Shown here piece by piece: positions 47,571 to 57,500 of a stretch of DNA of 57,500 bases; the first letter of the stretch is position 1; each line of letters opens with the position of its first letter. The stretch is from contig MNCI01001884.1 of the NCBI GenBank assembly GCA_015680685.1, forward strand, positions 172,716-230,215. The letters are read 5' to 3'. The DNA comes from Gnetum montanum (taxonomy: Eukaryota > Streptophyta > Gnetopsida > Gnetales > Gnetaceae). The notes under the pieces were generated by a model. It saw only the letters and a program-made list of their open reading frames with translations. It had not been told where the DNA came from and searched no databases. A program made the position numbers and the translations under genes.

Positions 47571-48518
47571 GAGGGATCGTTGGGCCAACACTTGGTCACG
47601 AGGGACTGTTGGGCCAATCCTTGGTTACTAGGGTCCGTTTGGCCAACACTTGGTCACAAGGGACCGTTGGGCCAACCCTTGGTCACAAGGGTCCGTTTGG
47701 CCAACACTTGGTCACGAGGGAACGTTGTGCCAACACTTGGTCACGAGGGACCGTTGGGTCAACACTTGGTCACGAGGGACCGTTGGGCCAACACTTGGTC
47801 ACGAGGGACCGTTGTGCCAATCCTTCGTCACTAGGGTCCGTTTGGCCAACACTTGGTCACGAGGGACCGTTGTGCCAATCCTTCGTCCCTAGGGTCCGTT
47901 TGGCCAACAACGTTGCGCCAACACTTGGTCACGAGGTACCGTTGGACCAACCCTTGGTCACGAGGGTCCGTTTGGCCATCACTTGGTCACGAGGGTCCGT
48001 TGGGCCATCACTTGGTCACGAGGGTCCGTTTGGCCATCACTTGGTCACGAGGGTCCGTTTGGCCAACACTTGGTCACAAGGGACCGTTGGGCCAACCCTT
48101 GGTCACGAGGGAATGTTGTGCCAACACTTGGTCACGAGGGACTGTTGGGCCAATCCTTGGTTACTAGGGTCCGTTTGGCCAACACTTGGTCACGAGGGAC
48201 CGTTTGGCCAACCCTTGGTCATGAGGGTCCGTTTGGCCAATAGTTGGTCACGAGGGACTATTGGGCCATCACTAGGGCATGATGGTTTGTTGGGCCAACA
48301 CTTGGTCATGAGGGACCATTGGTTCAACGCTTGGTCACGAGGGACCATTTGGCCAACACTTGGTCACGAGGGTCCGTTTGGCCATCACTTGGTCACGAGG
48401 GTCCATTGGGCCATCACTTGGTCTTGTGAGAGCGCTTGTGCCAGCGAAGGTATGCAAGGTGCTCCCATGGAGATCCCTCTCACGAGAGCACTGTGCGGTG
48501 CTCCCTGCGAGAATGCTA

Positions 48519-48587
48519 CCTCTCCCCATATATGCTGATTAGGCCAATTTCATCCATACCATCTTGCACCCTTATAAATTTGGTTAC
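48519..48587 (-). promoter_or_regulatory. Pol I spacer promoter 10, spacer B-C
   Basis: Core TATATGGGGAGAGG; the upstream GGCCC is changed to GGCCT and other transitions are present. The leader has the gagcactgtgcggtgctc near-palindrome. Confidence 0.58.
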
Positions 48588-49042
48588 GAGGGACCGTTGG
48601 GCCAATCCTTGGTTACTAGGGTCCGTTTGGCCAACAACGTTGCGCCAACACTTGGTCACGAGGTACCGTTGGACCAACCCTTGGTCACCAGGGTCCGTTT
48701 GGCTAACACTTGATCACAAGGGAATGTTGCGCCAATAGTTGGTCACGAGGGACCCTTTGGGCCAACACTTGGTCACAAGGGACCGTTGGCCCAACCCTTG
48801 GTCATGCAGGTCTGTTGGGTCAACCCTTGGTCATGCGGGTCCTTTGGGCTAACCCTTGGTCATGAGGGTCCGTTTGGCCAACCCTTGGTCACGAGGGACT
48901 GTTGGGCCATCACTTGATCACGAGGGTCCATTGGGCCATCGCATGGTTTCGTCAGAGCACTCGTGCCAGCGCAGCTATGTGAGGTGCTCCCATGGAGAGC
49001 ACTCTCACGAGAGCATCGTGCGGTGCTCCCAGGAAGAACGCT

Positions 49043-49112
49043 ACCTCTCCCCAGACATGCTGATTGGGACAGTTTCAGCCATACCATCCTGCACCCTTAT
49101 AAATTTGGTCAC
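49043..49112 (-). promoter_or_regulatory. Pol I spacer promoter 11, spacer B-C (core damaged)
   Basis: The core reads ATGTCTGGGGAGAGG, so the TATATA half is lost while the upstream block is well kept. It is probably inactive. Confidence 0.5.
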
Positions 49113-49408
49113 GAGGGACCGTTGGGCCAACCCTTGGTCACGAGGGTCCACTACGTCAACACTTGGTCACGAGGTATCCTTTGGCCAACAGTTGGTCATG
49201 AGGGACCATTGGGCCAACACTTGGTCACGAGGGTTCGTTGGGCCAACCCTTCGCCACGATGCTCCGTTTGGCCAACACTCAGTCACGAGGGACCGTTGGG
49301 CCAACACTTGGTCTCATGAAAGCGCTCGTGCCAACGCAGCTATGCAAGGTGCTCCCATGGAAAGCACTCTTGCGGGAGCACTGTCCTGTGCTCCCAGGGA
49401 GAACGCTA

Positions 49409-49478
49409 CCTCTCCCCACATATGTTGATTGGGCCAATTTCAGCCATACCATCCTGCACCCTTATAAATTTGGTCACG
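49409..49478 (-). promoter_or_regulatory. Pol I spacer promoter 12, spacer B-C (core variant)
   Basis: The core reads ACATATGTGGGGAGAGG, one change from the usual distal type. The upstream block is present. Confidence 0.55.
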
Positions 49479-49779
49479 AGGGACCATTGGGCCAACCCTT
49501 GGTCACGATGCTCCGTTTGGCCAACACTTTGTCACGAGGGACCGTCGGGTCAATGCTTGGTCATGAGGGACCGTTTGGTCAACACTTGGTCACGAGGGTC
49601 CGTTGGGCCAACCCTTGGTCACGATGGTCTGTTGGGCCAACAGGTGGTCACGAGGGACCATTGGTTCAATGCTTGGTCACAAGGGACCGTTGGGGAAACC
49701 CTTGGTCACAAGGGACCGTTCCGCCAAAACTTGGTCTCGTGTAAGCGTAGCTATGCGAGGTGCTCCCAGGGAGAATGCA

Positions 49780-49849
49780 ACCTCTCCCCATATATGTTGC
49801 TTGGGCCAGTTTCGGCCATATCATCCTGCACCCTTATAAATTTGGTCAC
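49780..49849 (-). promoter_or_regulatory. Pol I spacer promoter 13, spacer B-C
   Basis: Core TATATGGGGAGAGG; the upstream block has small changes (CCGAAACTGGCCC). Confidence 0.58.
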
Positions 49850-50219
49850 GAGGGACCACTGGTTCAACGCTTGGTCAGGAGGGACCGTTTGGCCAACACT
49901 TGGTCACGAGGAACCATTGGGCCAGCAGTTGGTCATGAGGAACCATTTGGACAATAGTTGGTCCCGAGGGTCCATTGGGCCAACCCTTGGTCACGATGGT
50001 CTGTTGGGCCAACACTTGGTCACGAGGGACCGTTGGTTCAACGCTTGGTCACGAGCAACCGCTGGTTCAATGCTTGGTCATGAGGGACCGTTTGGTCAAC
50101 TCTTGGTCACAAAGGTCCGTTGGGACATCACTTGGTCTTGTGCAAGCGCAGCTATGCGAGGTGCTCCCACGAAGAGCACTCTCGCGAGAGAACCGTGTGG
50201 TTCTCCCAGGGAGAATGCT

Positions 50220-50289
50220 ACCTCTCCCCATATATGTTGATTGGGCCAGTTTCGGCCATACAATCCTGCACCCTTATAAATGTGGTCAC
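50220..50289 (-). promoter_or_regulatory. Pol I spacer promoter 14, spacer B-C
   Basis: Core TATATGGGGAGAGG; the distal element reads ACATTTATAAGGGTG, a variant shared with the next three blocks. Confidence 0.58.
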
Positions 50290-50409
50290 GAGGGTCCGTT
50301 GGGTGATCACTTGGTCTCGTGAGAGCGCTCGTGCTAGCGCAGCTATGCAAGGTTCTCCCATGGAGAGAACTCTTGCGAGAGCACCGTGCAGTGCTCCCGG
50401 GAGAACACT

Positions 50410-50479
50410 ACCTCTCCCCATATATGTTGATTGGGCCAGTTTCAACCATACCATCCTGCACCCTTATAAATGTGGTCAC
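50410..50479 (-). promoter_or_regulatory. Pol I spacer promoter 15, spacer B-C
   Basis: Core TATATGGGGAGAGG with the ACATTTATAAGGGTG element, only about 190 bp from its neighbour at 50,220. Confidence 0.58.
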
Positions 50480-50802
50480 GAGGGACCGTTGGGCCAACAC
50501 TTGGTCACAAGGGATCGCTGGTTCAACACTTGGTCATGAGGGACCGTTGGGCCAACACTGGGTCACGAGGGATCGTTGGTTCAATGCTTGGTCACGAGGG
50601 ACCATTGGGCCAACCCTTGGTCACGAGGGACCGTTTGGACAACAGTTGGTCACGAGGGACCGTTGGGCCAACACTTGGTCACGAGGGTCCGTTGGGCCAT
50701 CAGTCGGTCTCGTGAGAGCGCTCGTGCCAATGCAGCTCTGCGAGGTGCTCCCATGGAGAGCACTCTTGGGAGAGCACCGTGCAGTGCTCCCAGGGAGAAT
50801 GC

Positions 50803-50872
50803 TACCTCTCCCCATATATGTTGATTGGGCCAGTTTCGGCCATACAATCCTGCACCCTTATAAATGTGGTCA
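50803..50872 (-). promoter_or_regulatory. Pol I spacer promoter 16, spacer B-C
   Basis: Core TATATGGGGAGAGG with the ACATTTATAAGGGTG element and a palindromic leader. Confidence 0.58.
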
Positions 50873-50993
50873 TGAGGGTCTGTTGGGCGATCACTTGATC
50901 TCGTGAGAGTGCTCGTGCCAGTGCAGCTATGTGAGGTTCTCCCATGGAGAGCACTCTTGTAAGAGCGCCGTGCAGTGCTCCCAGGGAGAATGC

Positions 50994-51064
50994 TACCTCT
51001 TCCCATATTTGTTGATTGGGCCAGTTTCAGCCATACCATCCTGCACCCTTATAAATGTGGTCAT
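50994..51064 (-). promoter_or_regulatory. Pol I spacer promoter 17, spacer B-C (core variant)
   Basis: The core reads AAATATGGGAAGAGG, with two changes. The upstream block and the ACATTTATAAGGGTG element are kept. Confidence 0.5.
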
Positions 51065-51331
51065 GAGGGACCGTTGGGCCAACCCTTGGTCACGAGGGAC
51101 CATTTGGACAACAGTTGGTCATGAGGGACCGTTTGGCCAACAGTTGGTCACGAGGGTCCGTTGGGCCAACGCCTGGTCACGAGGGTCCGTTGGGCCATCG
51201 CTTGGACACAAGGGTCCATTGGTCCATCACTTGGTCTCGTGAGAGCACTCGTGCTAGTGCAGCTATGCGAGGTGCTCCCCATGGAAAGCACTCTCACGAG
51301 AGCACCATGCGGTGCTCCCAGGGAGAACGCT

Positions 51332-51401
51332 ACCTCTCCCCATATATGCTGATTGGGCCTGTTTCAACCATACCATCCTTCACCCTTATAAATTTGGTCA
51401 C
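51332..51401 (-). promoter_or_regulatory. Pol I spacer promoter 18, spacer B-C
   Basis: Core TATATGGGGAGAGG; the upstream element reads AACAGGCCC instead of AACTGGCCC, shared with the block at 51,542. Confidence 0.57.
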
Positions 51402-51541
51402 GAGGGACTGTTGGGCCAACACTTGTACATGAGGGTCCGTTGGGCTATCAATCGGTCACGAGGGTCCGTTGGGCCATCACTTGGTCACATGAGAGCACTT
51501 GTGCCAATGCCGCTATGCAAGGTGCTCCCAGGGAGAATGCT

Positions 51542-51611
51542 ACCTCTACCCATATATGCTGATTGGGCCTGTTTCAGCCATACCATCCTGTAGCCTTATA
51601 AATTTGGTGAC
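51542..51611 (-). promoter_or_regulatory. Pol I spacer promoter 19, spacer B-C
   Basis: Core TATATGGGTAGAGG, with one change in the G run; AACAGGCCC is present upstream. Confidence 0.53.
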
Positions 51612-52136
51612 GAGGGACCGTTTGGCCAACCCTTGGTCATGAGGGACCATTGGGCCAACACTTGGTGATGAGGGACCGTTGGGAAAACAGTTGGTCACGA
51701 GGGACCGTTGGGCCAACACTTGGACACGAGGGTCCGTTGGGCCAACACTTGGACATGAGGGTCTGTTGGGCTATCACTCGGTCACGATGGTCTGTTGGGC
51801 CAACACTTGGTCATGAGGGACCATTGGGCCAACACTTGGACACGAGGGACGGTTGGGCCAACACTTGGTCACGTGAGAGCACTCGTGCCAGCGTAGCTAT
51901 GCAAGGTGCTCCCATAGAGATGAGGGACCATTGGGCCAACCCTTGGTCACGAGGGATGATTGGGCCAACACTGGGTCACGCGGGTCCGTTTGGCCAACAC
52001 TCGGTCACGAGGGACCGTTGGTTCAACACTTGGTCACGAGGGACCGTGTGGCCAACACTTGGTCACGAGGGTCCGTTGGGCCATCACTCGGTCTCGTGAG
52101 AGCGCAGCTATGCGAGGTGCTCCCAGGGAGAATGCT

Positions 52137-52206
52137 ACCTCTTCCCACATATGTTGATTGGGCCAATTTCAGCCATACCATCCTGCACCCTTGTAAACTT
52201 TGTCAC
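52137..52206 (-). promoter_or_regulatory. Pol I spacer promoter 20, spacer B-C (core variant)
   Basis: The core reads ACATATGTGGGAAGAGG, with several changes. The distal element is AAGTTTACAAGGGTG. Confidence 0.48.
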
Positions 52207-52288
52207 GAGGGACCATTCGGTCCACACTTGGTCTGGTGAGAGTGCTCGTGCCAGCGTAGCTATGCAAGGTGCTCCCAGGGATAACGCT

Positions 52289-52359
52289 ACCTCTCCGCCT
52301 ATATGTTGATTGGGCCAGTTTCAGCCAAACCGTCTTTTGCACACTTATAAATTTGGTCT
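52289..52359 (-). promoter_or_regulatory. Pol I spacer promoter 21, spacer B-C (core variant)
   Basis: The core reads ACATATAGGCGGAGAGG, with an extra base disrupting the G run. The upstream block is diverged (AAATTTATAAGTGTG). Confidence 0.48.
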
Positions 52360-52478
52360 CGAGGGTTCCCTGTTCGGCCAATGCTTGGTCACACGGGGGT
52401 TCATTTGGCAAACACACTTGGTCTTGCGGGAGCGTTCGTGCCAACACAGCTTTGCGAGGTGTTCCCAGTGAGAACGCT

Positions 52479-52515
52479 ACCTCTCCCCATGCTGCACGCT
52501 TGCAAATTTGATCAC
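52479..52515 (-). promoter_or_regulatory. Internally deleted Pol I promoter remnant nearest the 26S 3' end
   Basis: acctctccccat is joined directly to gctgcacgcttgcaaatttg, so the middle of the block is missing. It is the last promoter-like trace before unique sequence and is probably inactive. Confidence 0.55.
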
Positions 52516-52917
52516 GAGGGTCATGGGCGAAAGCAGAAACCTCGTGGTCGTCAAGAAGGTTGCATTGCGGCCTCCGACTTCGTGCAACCTCACAGGAAGA
52601 GGGGACGTGTGCTGCCAACATGACGCAAATGAACAAAAGGGGCCCGCGCAGGTGAGTTTCCCGATAGCGAGATCAATAAACATATTCGGACGGACCAGGA
52701 TTTACCTCGGAAGAAAGGGACTTGCGCATGCACATGTGATGATGCATGTGCCCGAAGGGGAAGACACACATCTCTCTCAAAACAAATGCATGACCCCACG
52801 AGACAAGGATTTCGGTGAGGGGAAGAAATGCGGCGAGGCGTCTGCAGAGGGAGAAAAAGCGAAAGAGAAGGCACGAAGAAGAGGACGAGGGAGAGAGAGT
52901 GAGGATCACGAATCTTG
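52516..52917 (-). other. Unique spacer just downstream of 26S, unit C
   Basis: About 400 bp with no tandem repeat and no homologue elsewhere in the window, since spacer A-B lacks it through truncation. It should hold the 3' ETS and the site where Pol I stops after 26S. It has a 7-bp stem hairpin, gcacatg with catgtgc, at 52,730 to 52,751. The open frames here lack any feature of a known protein. Confidence 0.6.
52836..52912 (-). terminator. Pyrimidine-rich tract 3' of 26S, candidate 3' ETS/termination region
   Basis: On the transcribed strand this stretch is dominated by C and T (for example CTCTCTCCCTCGTCCTCTTC) and lies within 80 bp of the 26S end. Pyrimidine-rich sequence next to the 26S 3' end is common in plant rDNA. 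The assignment rests on composition and position only. Confidence 0.35.
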
Positions 52918-53474
52918 ACGATAAGAGGCCGAATCTCAGTGGATCGTGGCAGCAAGGCCACTTTGCCACTTAGAATACCCCATCGTGTATTTAAGTCGTC
53001 TGCAAAGGATTCTTCTCGTCGACCGCTCGAAATGAAACTGCATGGCCCCCAGTGCCCCCACCGTGCAGGCAGGACCAGGGGGTACCATCGACACATGCCA
53101 ACGGGAGCAATGAAGCCGCCCCTACCGCAGGTCGCATAGCAACCGACAAGGAAAGAGGCGCCACCTCTAGCAGGGATTCTAACTTAGAGGCGTTCAGTCA
53201 TAATCTGACACATGGTAGCTTTGCGTCACTGGCTTTTCAACCAAACACGATAACCAATTGTGTGAATCAACGATTCCTCTCGTACTAAGTTGAATTACTA
53301 TCGCGGCGCGCATCATCAGTAGGGTAAAACTAACCTGTCTCACGATGGTGTAAACCCAGCTCATGTTCCCTATTGGTGGGTGAACAATCCAACACTTGGT
53401 GAATTCTACTTCACAATGATAGGAAGAGTCGACATTGAAGGATCAAAAACTAATGTCGCTATGAACGCTTGGCT

Positions 53475-53517
<43 letters not shown>

Positions 53518-53883
53518 AGCTTCAAATTCCGAAGATCTAAAGGATCAATAGGCCATGCTTTCACGATTCGTATTTGTACTGAAAATCAAAATCAAATGAG
53601 CTTTTACCCTTCTATTCCACATGAGATTTCTGTTCTTGTTGAGCTCATCTTAGGACACCTGCGTTATATTTTAACAGATGTGTCGCCCCAGCCAAAATCC
53701 CCACCTGACTCTATCTTCCGTGCGGATCGACGCACCGAGGTGCATCTTGGGTCCAAAAGCCAAGGCCGTGCCCCATTCCCGACCAATGGAGTAAGTAAAA
53801 TAACATTAAAAGTAGTGGTATTTCACTTGCGCCATGAGCAGCTCCCACTTATTCTACACCTCTTAAGTCATTTCACAAAGTCA

Positions 53884-53921
<38 letters not shown>

Positions 53922-53937
53922 GATTCTGCCAAGCCCA

Positions 53938-53968
<31 letters not shown>

Positions 53969-54022
53969 GTAGGGAGTGGGAATCTCATTAATTCATTCAT
54001 GCACGTCACTAATTAGATGACA

Positions 54023-54059
<37 letters not shown>

Positions 54060-55027
54060 TGCCGTTTACCCGCGCTTGGTTGAATTTCTTCACTTTGACA
54101 TTCAGAGCACTGGGCAAAAATCACATTGCGTCAGCATCCGCAGGGACCATCACAATGCTTTGTTTTAATTAAATAGTAAGATTCCCCTTGTCCGAGCCAT
54201 TTTTGAGCTGGTTGTTCGTTGCCTAGGGAAAGCCCTCCCCCGTGGAGGGGGGGAGGGTGCTCTGCGTCCGTCGCCCGACCGGCACGCGAGGGCCCACTGT
54301 CACCACGGAAGCAGCTCAGGTAGGCCCTCGATAGCGCATGGGTTCGGGGTGTAGACCCCTAGGCCCAACCCTCAGAGCCAATCCTTTTCCTGAAGTTACG
54401 GATCCGTTTTGCCGACTTCCCTTACCTACATTATTCTATGGACCAGAGGTTGTTCACCTTGGAGACTTGATGCGGTTATGAGTATGACTGAGCATGAACG
54501 GTACTCGGTTCTCCAAATTTTCAGGGGCCGCCGAGGGCGCACCAGACACCGCAGGACGTGCAGTGCTCTTCCAGCCGCTGGACCCTATCTCTGGTTGAGC
54601 CGATTTCAAGGTGGGAAGGCTGTTAAAAAGAAAAGATAACTCTTCCCAGGACCCTCGCCGGCGTCTCCGGATCCCCTGACGTTGCCGTCCATTGCCATGT
54701 CCCGGTTCGGGAATGTTAACCCGATTCCCTTTCGAGATCTCATGCAGAGTGCACCCATTGGAAGGGGCTCCCCCATCTCTTAGGAATGACTAACCCATGT
54801 CCAAGTGCTGTTCAAATGGAACCTTTCTCCACGTCGGTCTTCAAAGTTCTCATTTGAATATTTGCTACTACCACCAAGATCTGCACCGGCAGCCGCTCCA
54901 CCTGGCCTCATGCCCTAGGCTTCGCAACGGACCACCACACCCTCCTACTCATCGGGGCCTGGCACTTGCCCCGATGGCCAAGCGTAGGTCGCGCACTTAA
55001 GCGCCATCCATTTTCGGGGCTAGTTGA

Positions 55028-55061
<34 letters not shown>

Positions 55062-55956
55062 ATTTCGACTTCCATGACCACCATCCTGCTGTCTTAATCA
55101 ACTAACACCCTTTGTGGGTTCTGGATTAGCGCGCAGTTAGGCACCGTAGCTTGACTTTCAGTTCAGCCCACATCGCCAGTTCTGCTTACCAAAAATGGCT
55201 CGCTTGGAGCTCTCGATTCGTTGACACGGCTCACCAAGGCAGCCGCGCCGTCTTACCTATTTAAAGTTTGAGAATAGGTCGAGGGCGTTGCGCCCCTGAT
55301 GCCTCTAATCATTTGCTTTACCTGATAAAACTTGAGAATGTGAGCTCCAACTATCCTGAGGGAAACTTCGGAGGGAACTAGCTACTAGATGGTTCAATTA
55401 GTCTTTCGCCCCTATATCCAAGTTAGACGAACCATTTTCACGTCAGTATCGCGACGGGCCTCCACCAGAGTTTCCTCTGGCTTTGCCCTACTCAGGAAAA
55501 GTTCACCATCTTTCAGGTCCCAACAGGCATGCTCTCACTCGAACCCTTCTCAACAAGATCAAGGTCGGTGGACAGTGCTCCGCGCCCGTGCACGGATCCC
55601 ACCTTTCAGCTTCCTTGCGTCGTGCGGGTTTCCAAACCCGAAGACTCGCACACATGTTAGACTCCTTGGTCTGTGTTTCAAGACGGGTCAAATGGAAAGC
55701 CCATGCAATCCACGTCTTGAGCACGCAGGCGCAGTAGGACCTGCCCCTCCAAGGGACGCGCGCTTGGACCCTTGACCGTCGCAGCGGTAGCATGCGCGCA
55801 GCCAGCTGCGCATGCTTGTGCCACGGCACCAATCCATGAGGACTCGCCTCCCGGACCGAGCGGCAGACCGAAGCATACACACTCTGCTCCACGTTTGGCC
55901 GGGAAGCAATGTTGGCCTCCATCCACTTCCCTCTAGACAATTTCAAGCACTTTTTA

Positions 55957-56010
<54 letters not shown>

Positions 56011-56056
56011 ATCTCTCATGCGTATTTAGCCTTGGACGGAATTTACCACCCTCTTA

Positions 56057-56088
<32 letters not shown>

Positions 56089-56233
56089 TAGCACCCCGTG
56101 ATGCAGCAGGGTCCGAGCTCGATGGGGCTGTCACCCTCTTCGGTGCCTCATTCCAGGGGACTCAGGCTCGGTCCGCCGCAGGGGACGCTTCTACAGACTA
56201 CAATTCGGGCGGCCACTGCCGCCAGATTTTCAT

Positions 56234-56266
<33 letters not shown>

Positions 56267-56347
56267 GGGGAATCCTCATAAGTTTCTCTTCCTCCACTTA
56301 GTTATATGCTTAAACTCGACGGGTACCCTTGCCTGAACTGGGATCAC
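52918..56347 (-). rRNA. 26S rRNA: 26S (LSU) rRNA, full length, unit C
   Basis: The only complete large-subunit gene in the window, about 3.43 kb; plants usually have about 3.4 kb. The 3' end was placed at gacgataagaggccgaatct and the 5' end before the LSU start motif at 56,347. Conserved landmarks include ccagttatccctgtggtaac (near 53,483), the stretch gggtgaacaatccaacactt and the sarcin-ricin loop region at 53,268 to 53,286. That last region reads AGTACGAGAGGAATCG, with one change from GAACCG. Other conserved places also differ, such as taattaaatagtaag near 54,165 where taattaaacagtcgg is usual. It is complete in length but may not be fully functional. Confidence 0.95.
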
Positions 56348-56628
56348 TGCGAAGATGAAGCATCACCCCTCCTATGCGCGACGCAGAGGAGGAACATCGC
56401 CCCCGTCGGTCGCTCGGTCCCACATCGCACCGAAGGAGAAGGGCGGGGAGGGGGCCAACGTACCTCGTGCGCGCTCATCCACCATCCATTGCTCCATCCG
56501 AGTAGAAGCCAGAAAACACGATTGATGACATCTTTTTAGGCGACCGCACCTCGGGAGACACGGACGACCACATCCACTGCCCCCTCGCACGGGGCAAAGA
56601 GGGCGTGCCCTAGGATCTTTCATCACTC
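56348..56628 (-). other. ITS2, unit C
   Basis: Internal transcribed spacer of 281 bp, 23 bp shorter than in units A and B because of a deletion near 56,478 (gcgctcatccaccatcc). It is non-coding. Confidence 0.85.
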
Positions 56629-56783
56629 CCAGCCAGACGTGCCCTCGACCTAGGCCTCAAGTGCAACTTGTGTTCAAAGATTCGATGATTCACGGGATTC
56701 TGCAATTCACACAAAGTATCGCATTTCGCTATGTTTTTCATTGAAACGAGAGCCGAGATATCCATTGTCGAGAGTCATGGTTG
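56629..56783 (-). rRNA. 5.8S rRNA: 5.8S rRNA, unit C (probably degenerate)
   Basis: Full-length 5.8S. The middle motif GAATTGCAGAATCC is intact. The first motif reads CAATGAAAAACATAGC, with three changes, and the third reads TTTGAACACA, with one. This is the worst first motif of the three copies. All these changes are G to A on the rRNA strand. Confidence 0.93.
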
Positions 56784-57500
56784 GGGTCACCAACCCCAGT
56801 TGACCGCCGCGGCGGACGTTCGTCACATCCTTGGTGCCACTCGAACCCTTGCATTGGGGAAAGAGAAGCAGGCACCACCCGAGGGATGCGACCCAGCGTC
56901 GACGTCCGGACAAGGGTGGTGGTAACCACCCTACCAACGAGGACCCTTCTACGCAACCCATGGGTGTGCGGGACGACAACCCGCGAAGCACCAGCACCGC
57001 AGCTGTTCGGCTCAATGCCCCCCGCATTTTCCCGAAGCAACTACATACCCTGCAACCCACAGGCCGAGGGCAGCCGTTCACCTAGAAGACGTGCGATGGG
57101 AGAAGAGAGCTGCACCCAGCCATCGCGTCTTATCCCCTCCCTCCCGCAGAACCGGATGGCCCGGGGAAGAAAAAAGTGGCCCTTGTATGTCCCCCTTGCG
57201 TCCAACCTTTGTATTTTAAAATCCATTTGACCACGAATGTAGAGCTCCATGACTCTCTCTCACCTAGGCGTACACGCTCCCTTCGTGGCTCGCCTATCCT
57301 CAACGGACGACGACGACACGTCCTCCATCAGGAGGGAACCTAAGCCCACTCCGGATCGAGGCCCTGAAGCCTGCCTGGGCGATGGCTTGCCCTTCGGGCC
57401 ATCAATCCATCGAACGTGCAAGGCATAATTCAAACACAACATCTCGTGCCCCCGCCAAGCACACGCTCTCCCCACGAAGTCCCGTCCCGGTGTGGCACCA
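56784..57500 (-). other. ITS1, unit C, cut by window edge
   Basis: First 717 bp of ITS1 counted from the 5.8S side. It aligns with the ITS1 of units A and B; the 18S gene of unit C would follow beyond the window. Confidence 0.85.

Larger units (their letters stand above)
45869..52435. repeat. 29-bp repeat field, spacer B-C
   Basis: Long array of 29-bp units starting ggtcacgagggaccgttggg, with variants such as ggttcaatgctt and ttggcgaacactt. It is cut into runs by promoter blocks from 46,531 to 52,289. Runs are longest near the 15-bp field and shorten towards 26S. Since 29 is not a multiple of 3, open frames repeat every 87 bp (VTRDRWANTWSRGT-like strings); they are not genes. No function is known to me for this repeat; enhancer-like or terminator-like roles are possible. 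Confidence 0.92.

Noticed and set aside
47609-48538. 309-residue frame with VTRDRWANTWSRGT-like repeats
   Set aside because: It is produced by the 29-bp repeat, which shows all frames in turn every 87 bp; it runs through a promoter block.
45869-52435. CRISPR-like look of 29-bp repeats
   Set aside because: Repeats are contiguous with no spacers, differ among themselves, and lie in plant rDNA.
4082-52917. 5S rRNA gene linked to the 45S unit
   Set aside because: I looked in both spacers for the plant 5S start and internal control region and did not see them on either strand.
4082-52917. Transposable element in the spacers
   Set aside because: No reverse transcriptase, integrase or transposase motif and no long terminal repeats were seen; the repeat structure is tandem.
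53380-53889. 169-residue frame on the plus strand
   Set aside because: It lies antisense to conserved 26S rRNA; the sequence conservation is that of the rRNA.

Overview
The window is a stretch of plant nuclear 45S ribosomal DNA and holds no protein-coding gene that I can support. The rRNA genes lie on the minus strand. From left to right there are parts of three tandem units: unit A (5' part of 26S, then ITS2, 5.8S, ITS1 and 18S), unit B (26S lacking its 3' part, then ITS2, 5.8S, ITS1 and 18S) and unit C (complete 26S, then ITS2, 5.8S and partial ITS1). Two intergenic spacers (IGS) of about 22 kb separate them. The 26S starts are 27,063 bp (A to B) and 28,280 bp (B to C) apart. The rRNA sequences are plant-like. 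The 0.8-kb ITS1, the very long IGS and the 26S 5' sequence suggest a gymnosperm more than an angiosperm; this is inference with low to moderate confidence.

Layout of each IGS, reading away from 18S: (1) a unique ETS-proximal stretch of about 0.75 kb; (2) an array of 608-bp repeats (17 copies in spacer A-B, 8 in spacer B-C) lying inside the predicted 5' ETS; (3) a block with a TATATAGGGGG core, the plant RNA polymerase I promoter signature, facing the 18S; (4) about 9 kb of degenerate 15-bp GCTCTC-type repeats containing further promoter blocks, one of them inverted; (5) a 29-bp repeat field with many more promoter copies (4 or 5 blocks in 1.65 kb in spacer A-B, about 17 blocks in 6.6 kb in spacer B-C); (6) in spacer B-C only, about 0.45 kb of unique sequence before the 26S 3' end. 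In all I read 9 promoter-like blocks in spacer A-B and 23 in spacer B-C. Transcription would run leftwards from the promoter through the ETS into 18S, ITS1, 5.8S, ITS2 and 26S.

The most notable results are these. The rRNA genes appear degenerate: both 18S copies and all three 5.8S copies have substitutions, mostly C/T and G/A, at sites that are nearly universal in working rRNA. The unit B 26S is cut about 1.4 kb short and fused to 29-bp repeats. The two spacers carry long graded arrays of Pol I promoter copies, including a convergent pair. The unit A ETS looks like a microhomology recombinant of two repeat arrays. A single N with an 84-bp shortfall marks an assembly defect. The many long open frames, on both strands, come from stop-poor tandem repeats and are not genes.
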